From NCBI GenBank assembly GCA_002746535.1, contig NVWA01000009.1, positions 1 through 44,385 of the forward strand: a stretch of 44,385 nucleotides of DNA, read 5' to 3'. Within the stretch, counting starts at the first letter, position 1. The number at the start of each line of letters is the position of its first letter. Below are positions 8,090 to 15,536 of this stretch, in pieces. This stretch comes from Planctomycetota bacterium. Its GTDB lineage: Bacteria; Planctomycetota; GCA-2746535. A model generated the notes under the pieces. The model saw only the letters and a program-made list of their open reading frames with translations, was not told where the DNA came from and made no database searches. The position numbers were made by a program, and so were the translations under genes.

Positions 8090-8791
8090 ATGAATATAAA
8101 AGATTCTGTAATTTTAATTACTGGTGGAAGTTCTGGGCTAGGAAAAGAGACTGCAAAACTATTAATTGAGATGGGTGGTAAAGTTGCTATTACAGGCCGA
8201 GATAAAAGTAAACTTGATACGGTTGCTGTCGATATAGGAGCATTTCCGATTCATGCAGATGTGTCAAGTGATGATGATATATTAAGAACATATTCGGATG
8301 TGATAAGTCACTTTGGGAAGTTAGACGTGTTGATTAATAATGCTGGAACGGGTGTCCATGAAAATTTAGAAAACCTAAGTAGAGATGACTTTGAGTATAT
8401 TTTCCAAATCAATGTTTTTGGTGCAGCGATGATGAGTAAACATGCCGCTGAAATCTTTAAAAAGCATAATGGGGGAACAATAGTTAATATTGGGTCTACA
8501 TCTGGTTTAAAAGGCTACGAAGCAGGAAGTGTGTATTCTGCCTCAAAGTTTGCTTTGCGTGGATTAACCCAATGCATGCAGGCAGAATTAAGGTGCCATA
8601 ATATTCGTGTTATTTTGGTGAATCCAAGTTATGTTCCCACCGCATTTGGGTCTAAAGATAGATCACCTCGAGCTGAAGAGGATAATAAATTATCTAGTAC
8701 TGAAATAGCTCACACGATAGTTTCATCTTTAACTATGGATGATAGGGGTATGATTCCAGAAGTGTCGATATGGGCAACAAATCCGTGGTGA
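8090..8791 (+). CDS. short-chain dehydrogenase/reductase (SDR)
   Basis: NAD(P)-dependent oxidoreductase of the classical SDR family, 233 residues. The Rossmann cofactor motif TGGSSGLGKE is at residues 11-20 and the structural NNAG at about 82-85. The catalytic Ser lies in NIGSTSGLKG (about 135) and the YSASK catalytic Tyr/Lys near 150-154. The substrate cannot be inferred; the family includes ketoacyl-ACP reductases and sugar or alcohol dehydrogenases. Basic residues follow the second strand (TGRDKSK), which favours NADP(H). The gene is convergent with the kinase gene, with only 12 bases between the stop codons, and lies downstream of the three-gene coupled set. Confidence 0.9.
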   Translation: MNIKDSVILITGGSSGLGKETAKLLIEMGGKVAITGRDKSKLDTVAVDIGAFPIHADVSSDDDILRTYSDVISHFGKLDVLINNAGTGVHENLENLSRDDFEYIFQINVFGAAMMSKHAAEIFKKHNGGTIVNIGSTSGLKGYEAGSVYSASKFALRGLTQCMQAELRCHNIRVILVNPSYVPTAFGSKDRSPRAEEDNKLSSTEIAHTIVSSLTMDDRGMIPEVSIWATNPW

Positions 8792-8803
8792 TGCAATAGA
8801 GGA

Positions 8804-10282
8804 TTAAATTTTTATGGATTCAAAATCTTTTAAAACTTCATCAAAATTCTTATAGCGTTCAGAATGTTCTTTTTCCATACACTTAAGAATAACTTTATTT
8901 AAAGAATGCGGAATATCTAATGCCATTTCAATTGGAGGAATTGGCAGACTATTTACATGATGGTAAAGAATGTCACCTTTAGTAAATGGTACTGTACCCG
9001 TCGTCAGCTGATAAAGCATAACTCCCCAGGCATAAACGTCAGTTGCGGGACCAATGGTTCCACCACTGATTTGCTCAGGAGCCATATAATATGGTGTGCC
9101 CATAATTTGATTTACCATAGTAGTAGATGGTGTAGATTCAAGTTTTGCTAATCCGAAATCTAGTAAACGTGGTTTGTCGAATTCATCCAAGATTATATTA
9201 TCAGGTTTAACATCTCGGTGAATAATCTTTTTCTTATGGGCATATTCTAGCGCTTCTGCAATATGCTTCATGACTCTACATGATTCAGAAAGTGCGAATC
9301 CGCCTCCTTTTTTAATGACGTCACGAATCGTTTTCCCATCGACATATTCCATCACAATAAAGGGATTTCCCCTTGTGCCTACATCATAGATAGAAACAAT
9401 CCCAGGGTGAGAGGCAACGGCTTGGGCTCTTGCTTCACGAATAAATCGCTCAGTAACTTCTGCGTTTAAGACACATGATTTATTCATAAATTTTATAGCA
9501 ACTTTTCTTTCAAGTTGTTTATCAAAAGCAAGAAAGACTCCCCCCATGCCACCTTCTCCTAGCATATCTATATGCTCATATCTTCCAGACATCTCTCTTA
9601 AGCCAGGGTATTCTGTCAACATATCTTCAGGAATCGGCACAGCACTTGGAGCATCTGAGAAAGTACTCTCAGAGCTAGTCATGTCTAATCCTGCGGAATC
9701 AGTTGGAATTAATGTCATTTCATTTTCATTGGCACCAACATTCATTTGCGTTGAAATCATAGTTTGTTGCAATGACAGGTCTCTTGCTTTTTCGTAAGGA
9801 GTCTTATCGTGATTTGTACCTTCTTCAATATTTGTAATTTCAGCACCTAAATCAAAAGATGATGAATCATCTTTTACAAGGTCATATTTAGAAATAATAT
9901 TACTAAGTTCCATGTCGTTAATATCGCCTTCTTTTCCGGATTTGTTCTCATCTTCAGGCAATGACTTCTTGACTACGTTAAATTTTAGCAGGTTATCAAT
10001 TTTACCTTTTCGCTTTTTTAATTCTTTGTCTTTGGGGAAGCAATAAATTGCTTCAGTGAAAATATCCGCACACAGTTGCAATTCTCCGAAATCAAACAAA
10101 AGTTTAGTCAGCATTGGCAATGCTTCTTTTAATCTATCTTTATTTTTTCGAAGGCCTTTTTTTACAATATAAAACCCGACTAATTTTGCTGTTTTAAAAT
10201 TGGCATTACCTTGGATGATAGAGTCCAGCATTTGGTTGATTTTATTTTCAACTCGTTGTAGATTTTTTTTATCTGGCGCCAT
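8804..10282 (-). CDS. Hanks-type Ser/Thr protein kinase with N-terminal helical region
   Basis: 492 residues. The N-terminal ~120 residues are helical and TPR-like. A low-complexity acidic/Ser/Thr linker follows to about residue 220. A complete kinase domain then runs to the C terminus: glycine loop MLGEGGMGGVF (about 236), VAIKF lysine, catalytic loop HRDVKPDN (about 352), DFG in LLDFGLAKLE, activation-segment end MGTPYYMAPEQ, and DVYAWGVMLYQL. All catalytic residues are present, so it should be active. No transmembrane segment is seen, unlike PknB-type receptors, so it is cytoplasmic. Targets are unknown; the FHA protein encoded at 15.5 kb is a natural phosphothreonine-binding candidate, but that is inference. 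Confidence 0.92.
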   Translation of the reverse strand: MAPDKKNLQRVENKINQMLDSIIQGNANFKTAKLVGFYIVKKGLRKNKDRLKEALPMLTKLLFDFGELQLCADIFTEAIYCFPKDKELKKRKGKIDNLLKFNVVKKSLPEDENKSGKEGDINDMELSNIISKYDLVKDDSSSFDLGAEITNIEEGTNHDKTPYEKARDLSLQQTMISTQMNVGANENEMTLIPTDSAGLDMTSSESTFSDAPSAVPIPEDMLTEYPGLREMSGRYEHIDMLGEGGMGGVFLAFDKQLERKVAIKFMNKSCVLNAEVTERFIREARAQAVASHPGIVSIYDVGTRGNPFIVMEYVDGKTIRDVIKKGGGFALSESCRVMKHIAEALEYAHKKKIIHRDVKPDNIILDEFDKPRLLDFGLAKLESTPSTTMVNQIMGTPYYMAPEQISGGTIGPATDVYAWGVMLYQLTTGTVPFTKGDILYHHVNSLPIPPIEMALDIPHSLNKVILKCMEKEHSERYKNFDEVLKDFESIKI

Positions 10283-10347
10283 ATGACTCGAAAATTATAG
10301 GTTCCTGTTTCGAAAGAATTTCTATAGGAGTATAATTTTAGTAAAAA

Positions 10348-10374
10348 GTCATTAATATTCAATGACGATATAAT
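10348..10374. promoter_or_regulatory. inverted repeat beside a -10-like box between divergent genes
   Basis: GTCATT (10348-10353) and AATGAC (10361-10366) form a perfect 6-bp inverted repeat with a 7-nt spacer. TATAAT follows at 10369-10374. The site sits in the ~180 bp between the kinase gene and the divergent hydroxylase gene and could be an operator for the latter. No convincing -35 box was seen. Confidence 0.35.
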
Positions 10375-10459
10375 CATAATCTTAAAGGGTAAACCGTGGT
10401 TTTGGGTGTTATGGCGTGCAAATGGTTTTAAAACCAGTAGATACTTTGGAAATTAGAAG

Positions 10460-11278
10460 ATGAAATGGAATGAGTACTATTTGTGGTTGATTTTAATTTC
10501 GATGGTTGTTCTTTTCTGTGAAATGATTAGACCTTGGAGGAAGGATCAAAAATTAATTAGGAAAAATATTGTTCAGGATATCTTTTGGCTGATATTCAAT
10601 GGTCATGTTTTTGGAATATTCTTTGCCTATTTTTCAAACAGTTTGGTTTTATATTTTAATGAGATTGTGAGTTCCATTTCTATTACTGTTCCAGAACAAG
10701 TTGAGCTAATATCGAAACAATCTTTTTTAGTTCAAATTGTTTTATTTATTGTGATTAAAGATTTTATGGAATGGAACATTCACCGATTATTGCATCGCAA
10801 TGCTTTTCTTTGGGAATTTCATAAATTGCATCACAGTATTGTGGAAATGGACTGGATTGGGAATATGCGTTTTCATTGGATGGAAATTATTATCTATAAA
10901 AGCATTGTTTATTTACCACTTGCTTTTTTAGGTGTTAGCTGGGAGGTTCTTTTAGTAGGTGCTATTGCCAGCACTTTGATAGGTCACTTGAATCATTCAA
11001 ATTTAAAAATTAGCTGGGGGCCATTGAGATATTTATTAAACTCACCCAAAATGCATATTTGGCATCATGATATAGTTATACACCATACTGTTGGAGATCA
11101 TGGCAGATCAGGCCAAAACTTTGGAATTATATTCAGCATTTGGGATTGGCTTTTCCAGACGGCTTATTGGCCAGAAGGTTTAGAAGGTCCTGAAACGATT
11201 GGTTTTAAAGATCATGAAGTTTTTCCAGAAAATATTTTTCTAAGGTTGATTTATCCTTTATTCCAAAAGAAAAAATAA
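10460..11278 (+). CDS. sterol desaturase / fatty acid hydroxylase family membrane protein
   Basis: Di-iron oxygenase-type integral membrane enzyme of 272 residues. Hydrophobic segments lie near residues 5-20, 35-55, 85-100 and 140-165. The histidine boxes of the family are present: HRLLH, HKLHH, then HLNHSN, and the last box HIWHH with a further HH just after. These His residues bind the two irons that hydroxylate or desaturate lipid chains or sterol-like substrates. The size and the spacing FHKLHHS..MHIWHHD match bacterial members such as those acting on carotenoids or alkyl lipids; the substrate is not evident. It starts at ATG 10460, divergent from the kinase gene, and meets the DUF4870 gene tail to tail. 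Confidence 0.88.
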   Translation: MKWNEYYLWLILISMVVLFCEMIRPWRKDQKLIRKNIVQDIFWLIFNGHVFGIFFAYFSNSLVLYFNEIVSSISITVPEQVELISKQSFLVQIVLFIVIKDFMEWNIHRLLHRNAFLWEFHKLHHSIVEMDWIGNMRFHWMEIIIYKSIVYLPLAFLGVSWEVLLVGAIASTLIGHLNHSNLKISWGPLRYLLNSPKMHIWHHDIVIHHTVGDHGRSGQNFGIIFSIWDWLFQTAYWPEGLEGPETIGFKDHEVFPENIFLRLIYPLFQKKK

Positions 11279-11290
11279 AGTTGTAGCAAT

Positions 11291-11671
11291 TTATTTTATA
11301 AAAGAAATTGTCATGGGGTATTTGTACGACATTCCATTATTTGCTGCAATACATGCTTTGAGAACACATATAAGTTCCATTAGAGAAAGAATTAGTAAAA
11401 ATAGAAACCCAATCATTACAAAGCATAATATAAATGATATGCAAAAATAGATAGTCATAGTTATTTGAAAATTAATCGATTCTTTTCCACATTCATCTAC
11501 AAAGTTCGATTCTTCTTTTTTTGTGCTCCAAAAAATTAATGGTCCAATAATATTACCCATTGGTATTCCAGCTAGGCTTAAAAAGGATAGTAGATGGCAA
11601 AGCATGCCGTTAGTTTTTTCTTGAGCATCCATTTCTATTTGATCTCTATATGCTTGATCTTGTTGTATCAA
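11291..11671 (-). CDS. DUF4870 (Tic20-like) small membrane protein
   Basis: 126 residues with the features of the DUF4870 family: an N-terminal polar segment, then a helix with SFLSLAGIPMGNIIGPLIFW, the conserved KESINFQI stretch, and two further hydrophobic helices (about 75-105). A short C terminus ends in PMTISFIK. The family is widespread in bacteria and of unknown function. It is a single gene, convergent with the hydroxylase gene. Confidence 0.82.
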   Translation of the reverse strand: MIQQDQAYRDQIEMDAQEKTNGMLCHLLSFLSLAGIPMGNIIGPLIFWSTKKEESNFVDECGKESINFQITMTIYFCISFILCFVMIGFLFLLILSLMELICVLKACIAANNGMSYKYPMTISFIK

Positions 11672-11772
11672 TGTTAAGAATGAGATTGATACTTTCTATC
11701 TTTTAATATTGTTTGGTGTATTGCAGAAGGGTATTTGGTTTAAAGGGGAAAAACCTTTACTTAAAAAATGAA

Positions 11773-11856
11773 TAGCCACGGGGAGACTTGAACTCCCACG
11801 TCCAAATGGACAAGGGATTTTAAATCCCTAGCGTCTACCAATTCCGCCACATGGCC
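11773..11856 (-). tRNA. tRNA-Leu (anticodon TAA)
   Basis: The minus strand folds into an 84-nt class II tRNA. Acceptor GGCCATG pairs with CGTGGCT (G1-U72 wobble), discriminator A. D arm GCG/CGC surrounds GAATTGGTAGA. Anticodon stem AGGGA/TCCCT carries loop TTTAAAA, giving anticodon TAA. The long variable arm is GTCC-ATTT-GGAC, and the T arm GGGAG/CTCCC has loop TTCAAGT. The 3' CCA is not encoded. The long variable arm and anticodon identify leucine. Confidence 0.96.
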
Positions 11857-11873
11857 ATCATTTAGGGTGGAGG

Positions 11874-11901
11874 ATTCTAATGATGATAGTGGATAAATCA
11901 A
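11874..11901 (-). promoter_or_regulatory. sigma-70-type promoter for tRNA-Leu
   Basis: On the minus strand TTGATT (11901-11896) is followed after 16 nt by TAGAAT (11879-11874). The -10 box ends 17 nt before the first base of the tRNA, good spacing for a start a few bases upstream of the mature end. Confidence 0.6.
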
Positions 11902-11973
11902 CTTAAATTCATCAATTAAAATCAATTCTAATTGTAGATAAAATCACCTAATATTTGGCTGAGATTGATTGTG

Positions 11974-12429
11974 CTAAAGTTGGATGTCAGCGAGTCCCAT
12001 TGTTCTTTCACAATAATGACATCTTATTTTTAAAGGAGTTTCTGAGAGTAGGTGAAAATGAGAGTGAATCTTTTCTACATTTGTAATACATACAGGATTG
12101 TTACAGGAGATTATTTCTTTAATTATTTTTGGAAGGCTAACATTTGTTTTAGAAATAATATCATAGTTCTTAATAATATTTACTTTTGCCGTGGGTGAGA
12201 TTAAAGCTATTTGAGACGTTTCTTTTTCTGTTAGAAATCGATCGGAAATCTTGACAAAACCTTTTTTTACTAGGGTCTTCGAAGGTAGGTTGACGCCTAT
12301 GGTCATGAGGTCATCTGGCTTTGATAAAATTTTAACTACGGCTAGTGTTTTATCTGCTGGTATATGATCTATTACGGTGCCATCTTTAATGGCTGTGACG
12401 CTTAATTCCTTTTTGTTTGATTTGCTCAT
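11974..12429 (-). CDS. pyrI: aspartate carbamoyltransferase regulatory chain PyrI
   Basis: 151 residues, the usual length. This subunit carries the nucleotide allosteric site and holds the catalytic trimers together. The N-terminal domain has the family pattern from GTVIDHIPADKTLAVVKIL onward. The C-terminal zinc site is intact: CNNPVC followed about 20 residues later by CHYC gives the four cysteines. It overlaps the end of pyrB by 4 bases (ATGA), the classical pyrBI arrangement. The enzyme should therefore be the dodecameric, CTP/ATP-regulated class of ATCase. It is the last gene of the apt-hom-pyrB-pyrI set. Confidence 0.96.
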   Translation of the reverse strand: MSKSNKKELSVTAIKDGTVIDHIPADKTLAVVKILSKPDDLMTIGVNLPSKTLVKKGFVKISDRFLTEKETSQIALISPTAKVNIIKNYDIISKTNVSLPKIIKEIISCNNPVCITNVEKIHSHFHLLSETPLKIRCHYCERTMGLADIQL

Positions 12430-13358
12430 GAGATGGCACCTAAAGCTAACGATAATATGGCTTGACGCACAGGTATGCCGTTTGTAGCCTGTTTAAAATA
12501 ATAGGCGCAATCTAATTGATCAACCGCTTTATCAATTTCTTCGATTCTTGGTAAGGGGTGAAGAATTTTAAAATTATCTTTTACATTTTTGAACATATCT
12601 GTTTTTAAAACATAAGCATTTTTAACAGAGTTGTATTCATTTTTATCAAAGAATCGTTCTGCTTGAATTCTTGTCGAATATAAAATATCAAGGTCAGGGA
12701 TAATTTCTTCTAGCTCTTTTAATTGATGAACTTTACAATGACTCTCTGTTGCTATGTTTACATAATCTTCAGGCATTTTTAATATTTCAGGTGCAATAAA
12801 ATAAAATTCACATTTAAACATCGACAATGCTATCGTCAAAGAGTGTACTGTTCTCCCGTATTTAAGGTCCCCCACCATGCCTATTTTCAGGGTTTCTTTT
12901 TCTTGAGAAAGAATTTTACTTTGAGTTTCTTCTATAGTATATAGATCTAAAAGAGTCTGGGTAGGATGTTGATTTGCGCCGTCACCAGCATTGATTATGG
13001 GTATTTTTGATCCCATTGAAGCAAATCTGGCAGAGCCTTCAATGGGATGTCTAATGACAATGACATCAGCATAACCATTAACCATTTCAATTGTATCTGA
13101 AAGCGATTCTCCTTTTTGTGCTGAACTGGACTTGGGATCTGAAAACCCAACGTTATTACCACCAAGTCGATTCATAGCCGATTCAAAAGAGAGTCTTGTT
13201 CTTGTGCTTGGTTCAAAAAAGAGTGTAGCTAGAATTTTACCTTTTAGTAAATCGCCTGGAGCTTCCGCATCCATTTGACTCGCACAATCGATTATCTTTA
13301 AGAGTTCCTTCTTTTTAAGGTCTCTAATGCTGATAATATGCTGACCTTTAAAATCCAA
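12426..13358 (-). CDS. pyrB: aspartate carbamoyltransferase catalytic chain PyrB
   Basis: First committed step of pyrimidine synthesis: carbamoyl phosphate plus aspartate to N-carbamoylaspartate. Signatures are FFEPSTRTRLSFESAM (carbamoyl-phosphate loop), the mobile Lys loop SSSAQKGES, HPTQTLLDLYTI, and HPLPRIEEID near the C terminus. The frame is open upstream to a GTG at 13394 that would overlap hom by 25 bases. The TTG at 13358 gives 310 residues with HIISI at position 7, close to the E. coli protein (MANPLYQKHIISI), so I prefer it. It starts 11 bases after the hom stop and overlaps pyrI by 4 bases. Confidence 0.93.
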   Translation of the reverse strand: MDFKGQHIISIRDLKKKELLKIIDCASQMDAEAPGDLLKGKILATLFFEPSTRTRLSFESAMNRLGGNNVGFSDPKSSSAQKGESLSDTIEMVNGYADVIVIRHPIEGSARFASMGSKIPIINAGDGANQHPTQTLLDLYTIEETQSKILSQEKETLKIGMVGDLKYGRTVHSLTIALSMFKCEFYFIAPEILKMPEDYVNIATESHCKVHQLKELEEIIPDLDILYSTRIQAERFFDKNEYNSVKNAYVLKTDMFKNVKDNFKILHPLPRIEEIDKAVDQLDCAYYFKQATNGIPVRQAILSLALGAIS

Positions 13359-13369
13359 TTGCTGTCTTT

Positions 13370-14662
13370 CTAAAAAGAGTCCTTTTGAGCACACCTGATA
13401 CAGATCGGTTCTGTAACTGTATATCCTGCTTTTTTTATAACATTTATTGCTTTATAAAAATCTTTGTTTGTGGCTTTGTGAGTTGTTATAATAATTTCAG
13501 CTTGGTTTTTTGTAGATAGTTTTTGTTGATGTATGGCTAAAATACTTACTTTATTTTTTGCTAATACAGAAGAGATAGATGCTAATACACCCGGGTGGTC
13601 TTTAACAACTAGTCGTGTATAAAAGCTACATTTTATTTCGTCTATTGGAATGTAATTCACTTTAGTTTGTTTGGGTGAAGTGCGATGAAAAGATTCGTTT
13701 ATTTTTCCCAAGATAATATCAACTATATCACCAACAACGGCACTAGCTGTTGGATCCATGCCTGCACCAGGTCCGCTTAGCATAATATCCTCTACGATGT
13801 CACCCCTAATATGTACAGCATTATAGGCTCCTGACACAGGACTAAGTGGATGATCCTTAGGTATTGCAACAGGGTGTACTCTTAAATCCAGCCCTTTTTT
13901 AGAAAAGTTTCCTAGGGCTAGCAGTTTAACATTGTAACCAAGTTCATCTAAAGCTTGAAGATCTCTAATGGATATTTTAGTGATACCTTCGATGTAAATG
14001 TTTCTAAAATCTACATAGACCCCATAGGCTATGGACGCTAAAATAGTAAGCTTATGAGCTGTATCAATCCCTTCAATGTCAAACGTTGGGTCTGCTTCAG
14101 CGTATCCCATTTCTTGTGCTTCTTTAAGAATAACGGGGAAGTCCATGTCTCTTTCAAGCATTTGAGTTAAGATAAAATTGCATGTTCCATTTAAGATACC
14201 ATATAGGTGTATTATTTCATTGGCGATCAACCCGTCTCTTAGGCATTTGATCAGTGGTATTCCACCAGCACAACTTGCCTCGAACCCAATACAGGAATCA
14301 TTTTTACCAGCAGTTTCAAAACATTCTTTAGCATGATTTGCAAGTAAAGCTTTGTTGGCGGTGACCACTTTTTTGCCTTGTTTAAGAGATTGTAAAACGA
14401 CTTTTTTAGCAACGGTTTCACCACCCATTAATTCGACTACAATATCTATATTTGGATCATTGCATACTAGCATTGGGTCATTAACAATGACTCCTTTTGG
14501 TAGTTTAACGTCTCTTTTTTTGCGAGTATTCTTTACGGCAATTTTGACTATTTCTATTTCAAAGCCTAAGCTTTTCTTAAAAAATGATTTTTGCCTTTGA
14601 ATGGCTTTTACAACTCCAGTGCCAACTGTCCCTAAGCCAATTAATCCAAGTCTAATTTTCAT
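13370..14662 (-). CDS. hom: homoserine dehydrogenase with C-terminal ACT domain
   Basis: Reduces aspartate semialdehyde to homoserine, the branch to threonine and methionine. 430 residues, the standard monofunctional length. The N-terminal Rossmann motif is GLIGLGTVGTGV. The catalytic-domain motif around ANKALLANH and the region GILNGTCNFILTQM through YAEADPTFDIEGIDTAHKL are well conserved. The last ~80 residues form an ACT regulatory domain (KDHPGVLASISSVLAKN), which in this family mediates threonine feedback. The start codon is directly adjacent to the apt stop codon. Placement with apt and pyrBI makes aspartate a common substrate of the hom and pyrB branches. Confidence 0.96.
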   Translation of the reverse strand: MKIRLGLIGLGTVGTGVVKAIQRQKSFFKKSLGFEIEIVKIAVKNTRKKRDVKLPKGVIVNDPMLVCNDPNIDIVVELMGGETVAKKVVLQSLKQGKKVVTANKALLANHAKECFETAGKNDSCIGFEASCAGGIPLIKCLRDGLIANEIIHLYGILNGTCNFILTQMLERDMDFPVILKEAQEMGYAEADPTFDIEGIDTAHKLTILASIAYGVYVDFRNIYIEGITKISIRDLQALDELGYNVKLLALGNFSKKGLDLRVHPVAIPKDHPLSPVSGAYNAVHIRGDIVEDIMLSGPGAGMDPTASAVVGDIVDIILGKINESFHRTSPKQTKVNYIPIDEIKCSFYTRLVVKDHPGVLASISSVLAKNKVSILAIHQQKLSTKNQAEIIITTHKATNKDFYKAINVIKKAGYTVTEPICIRCAQKDSF

Positions 14663-15202
14663 CTATTGGTTTACCATTTCTGTTTCATAATTAATAAGTG
14701 TTTTCACGTCGTAGTTCTTTAATACATTGGGATAATTTAAAAAAGGTAATCCGATTACAGAAAAAATTCCTTTGATATTAACCCCCTTTTTTTCGAGCAT
14801 TGTTGCCGTAGCTTTCAGGGTTCCACCTGTTGCAATTAAATCATCAATTATTAGCACATTCATATTCGCAATTAAATCAATCTCTTGAATTTCCAATGTT
14901 TCTGAGCCATATTCCAGATCATAAGATTGAGAAATTGTTTTATGTGGTAATTTACCTTTTTTACGTGCTAATATAATTGGAATATTTAAGTGAAGAGCTA
15001 GGGGAGAGGCAAATAAAAATCCTCTTGATTCTACAGCAACAATATGCGTAAAAGATTTTCCTTGGTAAGACTCAATCATTTCATCAATGATATGTTTGAA
15101 TGCTTGCGGGTTGTTTAGTAAGCCCGTGATATCGTAGAATAAAATGCCTTTTTTGGGAAAGTCAGGAACTTTTCTTACGGCCTTATCTAGATCAAATACC
15201 AT
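14663..15202 (-). CDS. apt: adenine phosphoribosyltransferase
   Basis: Salvages adenine with PRPP to AMP. 179 residues, normal for the family. The PRPP-binding motif VLIIDDLIATGGTLKAT lies near residues 115-131. Other family landmarks are DFPKKGILFYDIT near the N terminus, AVESRGFLFASPLA and ARKKGKLPHKT. It starts at ATG 15202, with a weak AGG-type ribosome-binding site upstream, and is the first gene of the minus-strand biosynthetic operon. Confidence 0.96.
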   Translation of the reverse strand: MVFDLDKAVRKVPDFPKKGILFYDITGLLNNPQAFKHIIDEMIESYQGKSFTHIVAVESRGFLFASPLALHLNIPIILARKKGKLPHKTISQSYDLEYGSETLEIQEIDLIANMNVLIIDDLIATGGTLKATATMLEKKGVNIKGIFSVIGLPFLNYPNVLKNYDVKTLINYETEMVNQ

Positions 15203-15246
15203 AGTAGACCTGTCAAATTAATAATTTCCCAAATCAAATTTTCGAG

Positions 15247-15273
15247 ATTATACAAAAGTCAATCTGATAACAA
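15247..15273 (-). promoter_or_regulatory. candidate promoter of the apt-hom-pyrBI operon
   Basis: On the minus strand a perfect TATAAT (15252-15247) lies 45 bases before the apt start. TTGTTA (15273-15268) is a possible -35 with a short 15-nt spacer. Together with the extended -10 on the other strand, this accounts for the 334-bp gene-free stretch 15203-15536. I see no attenuator or riboswitch in it. Confidence 0.4.
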
Positions 15274-15347
15274 CTTAATTATTAAATCTTGCAATAAGTT
15301 GGTTTTTTATGCACGTATTTTTATATCTGAAAGCTTGATCAAAGGAC

Positions 15348-15356
15348 TGGTATAAT
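15348..15356 (+). promoter_or_regulatory. extended -10 promoter element upstream of the FHA/roadblock operon
   Basis: TGGTATAAT (15348-15356) is a perfect extended -10 (TGnTATAAT), about 180 bp ahead of the ATG at 15537. No good -35 is seen, as is usual for extended -10 promoters. The leader would be long. Confidence 0.4.
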
Positions 15357-15536
15357 TTAGCTAAAATCAAGGATATTAATGGTTAATTGTTCTAACTATT
15401 TTTAGAAGTATTATTCTTAACGAAATAAGGGTTAAATCTCATTGTGTAAAGTTTTTTTAATTGAACTTTGCTAACTAGAATCTATTATTTTACTAATTGT
15501 GTATTGCCAGTATTCCCATCTTTCAAAAGAGATTTT

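Noticed and set aside
15468..15536. Extension of the FHA protein by 23 residues
   Set aside because: The residues are not family-like, the start is a TTG without a ribosome site, and the ATG at 15537 has one.
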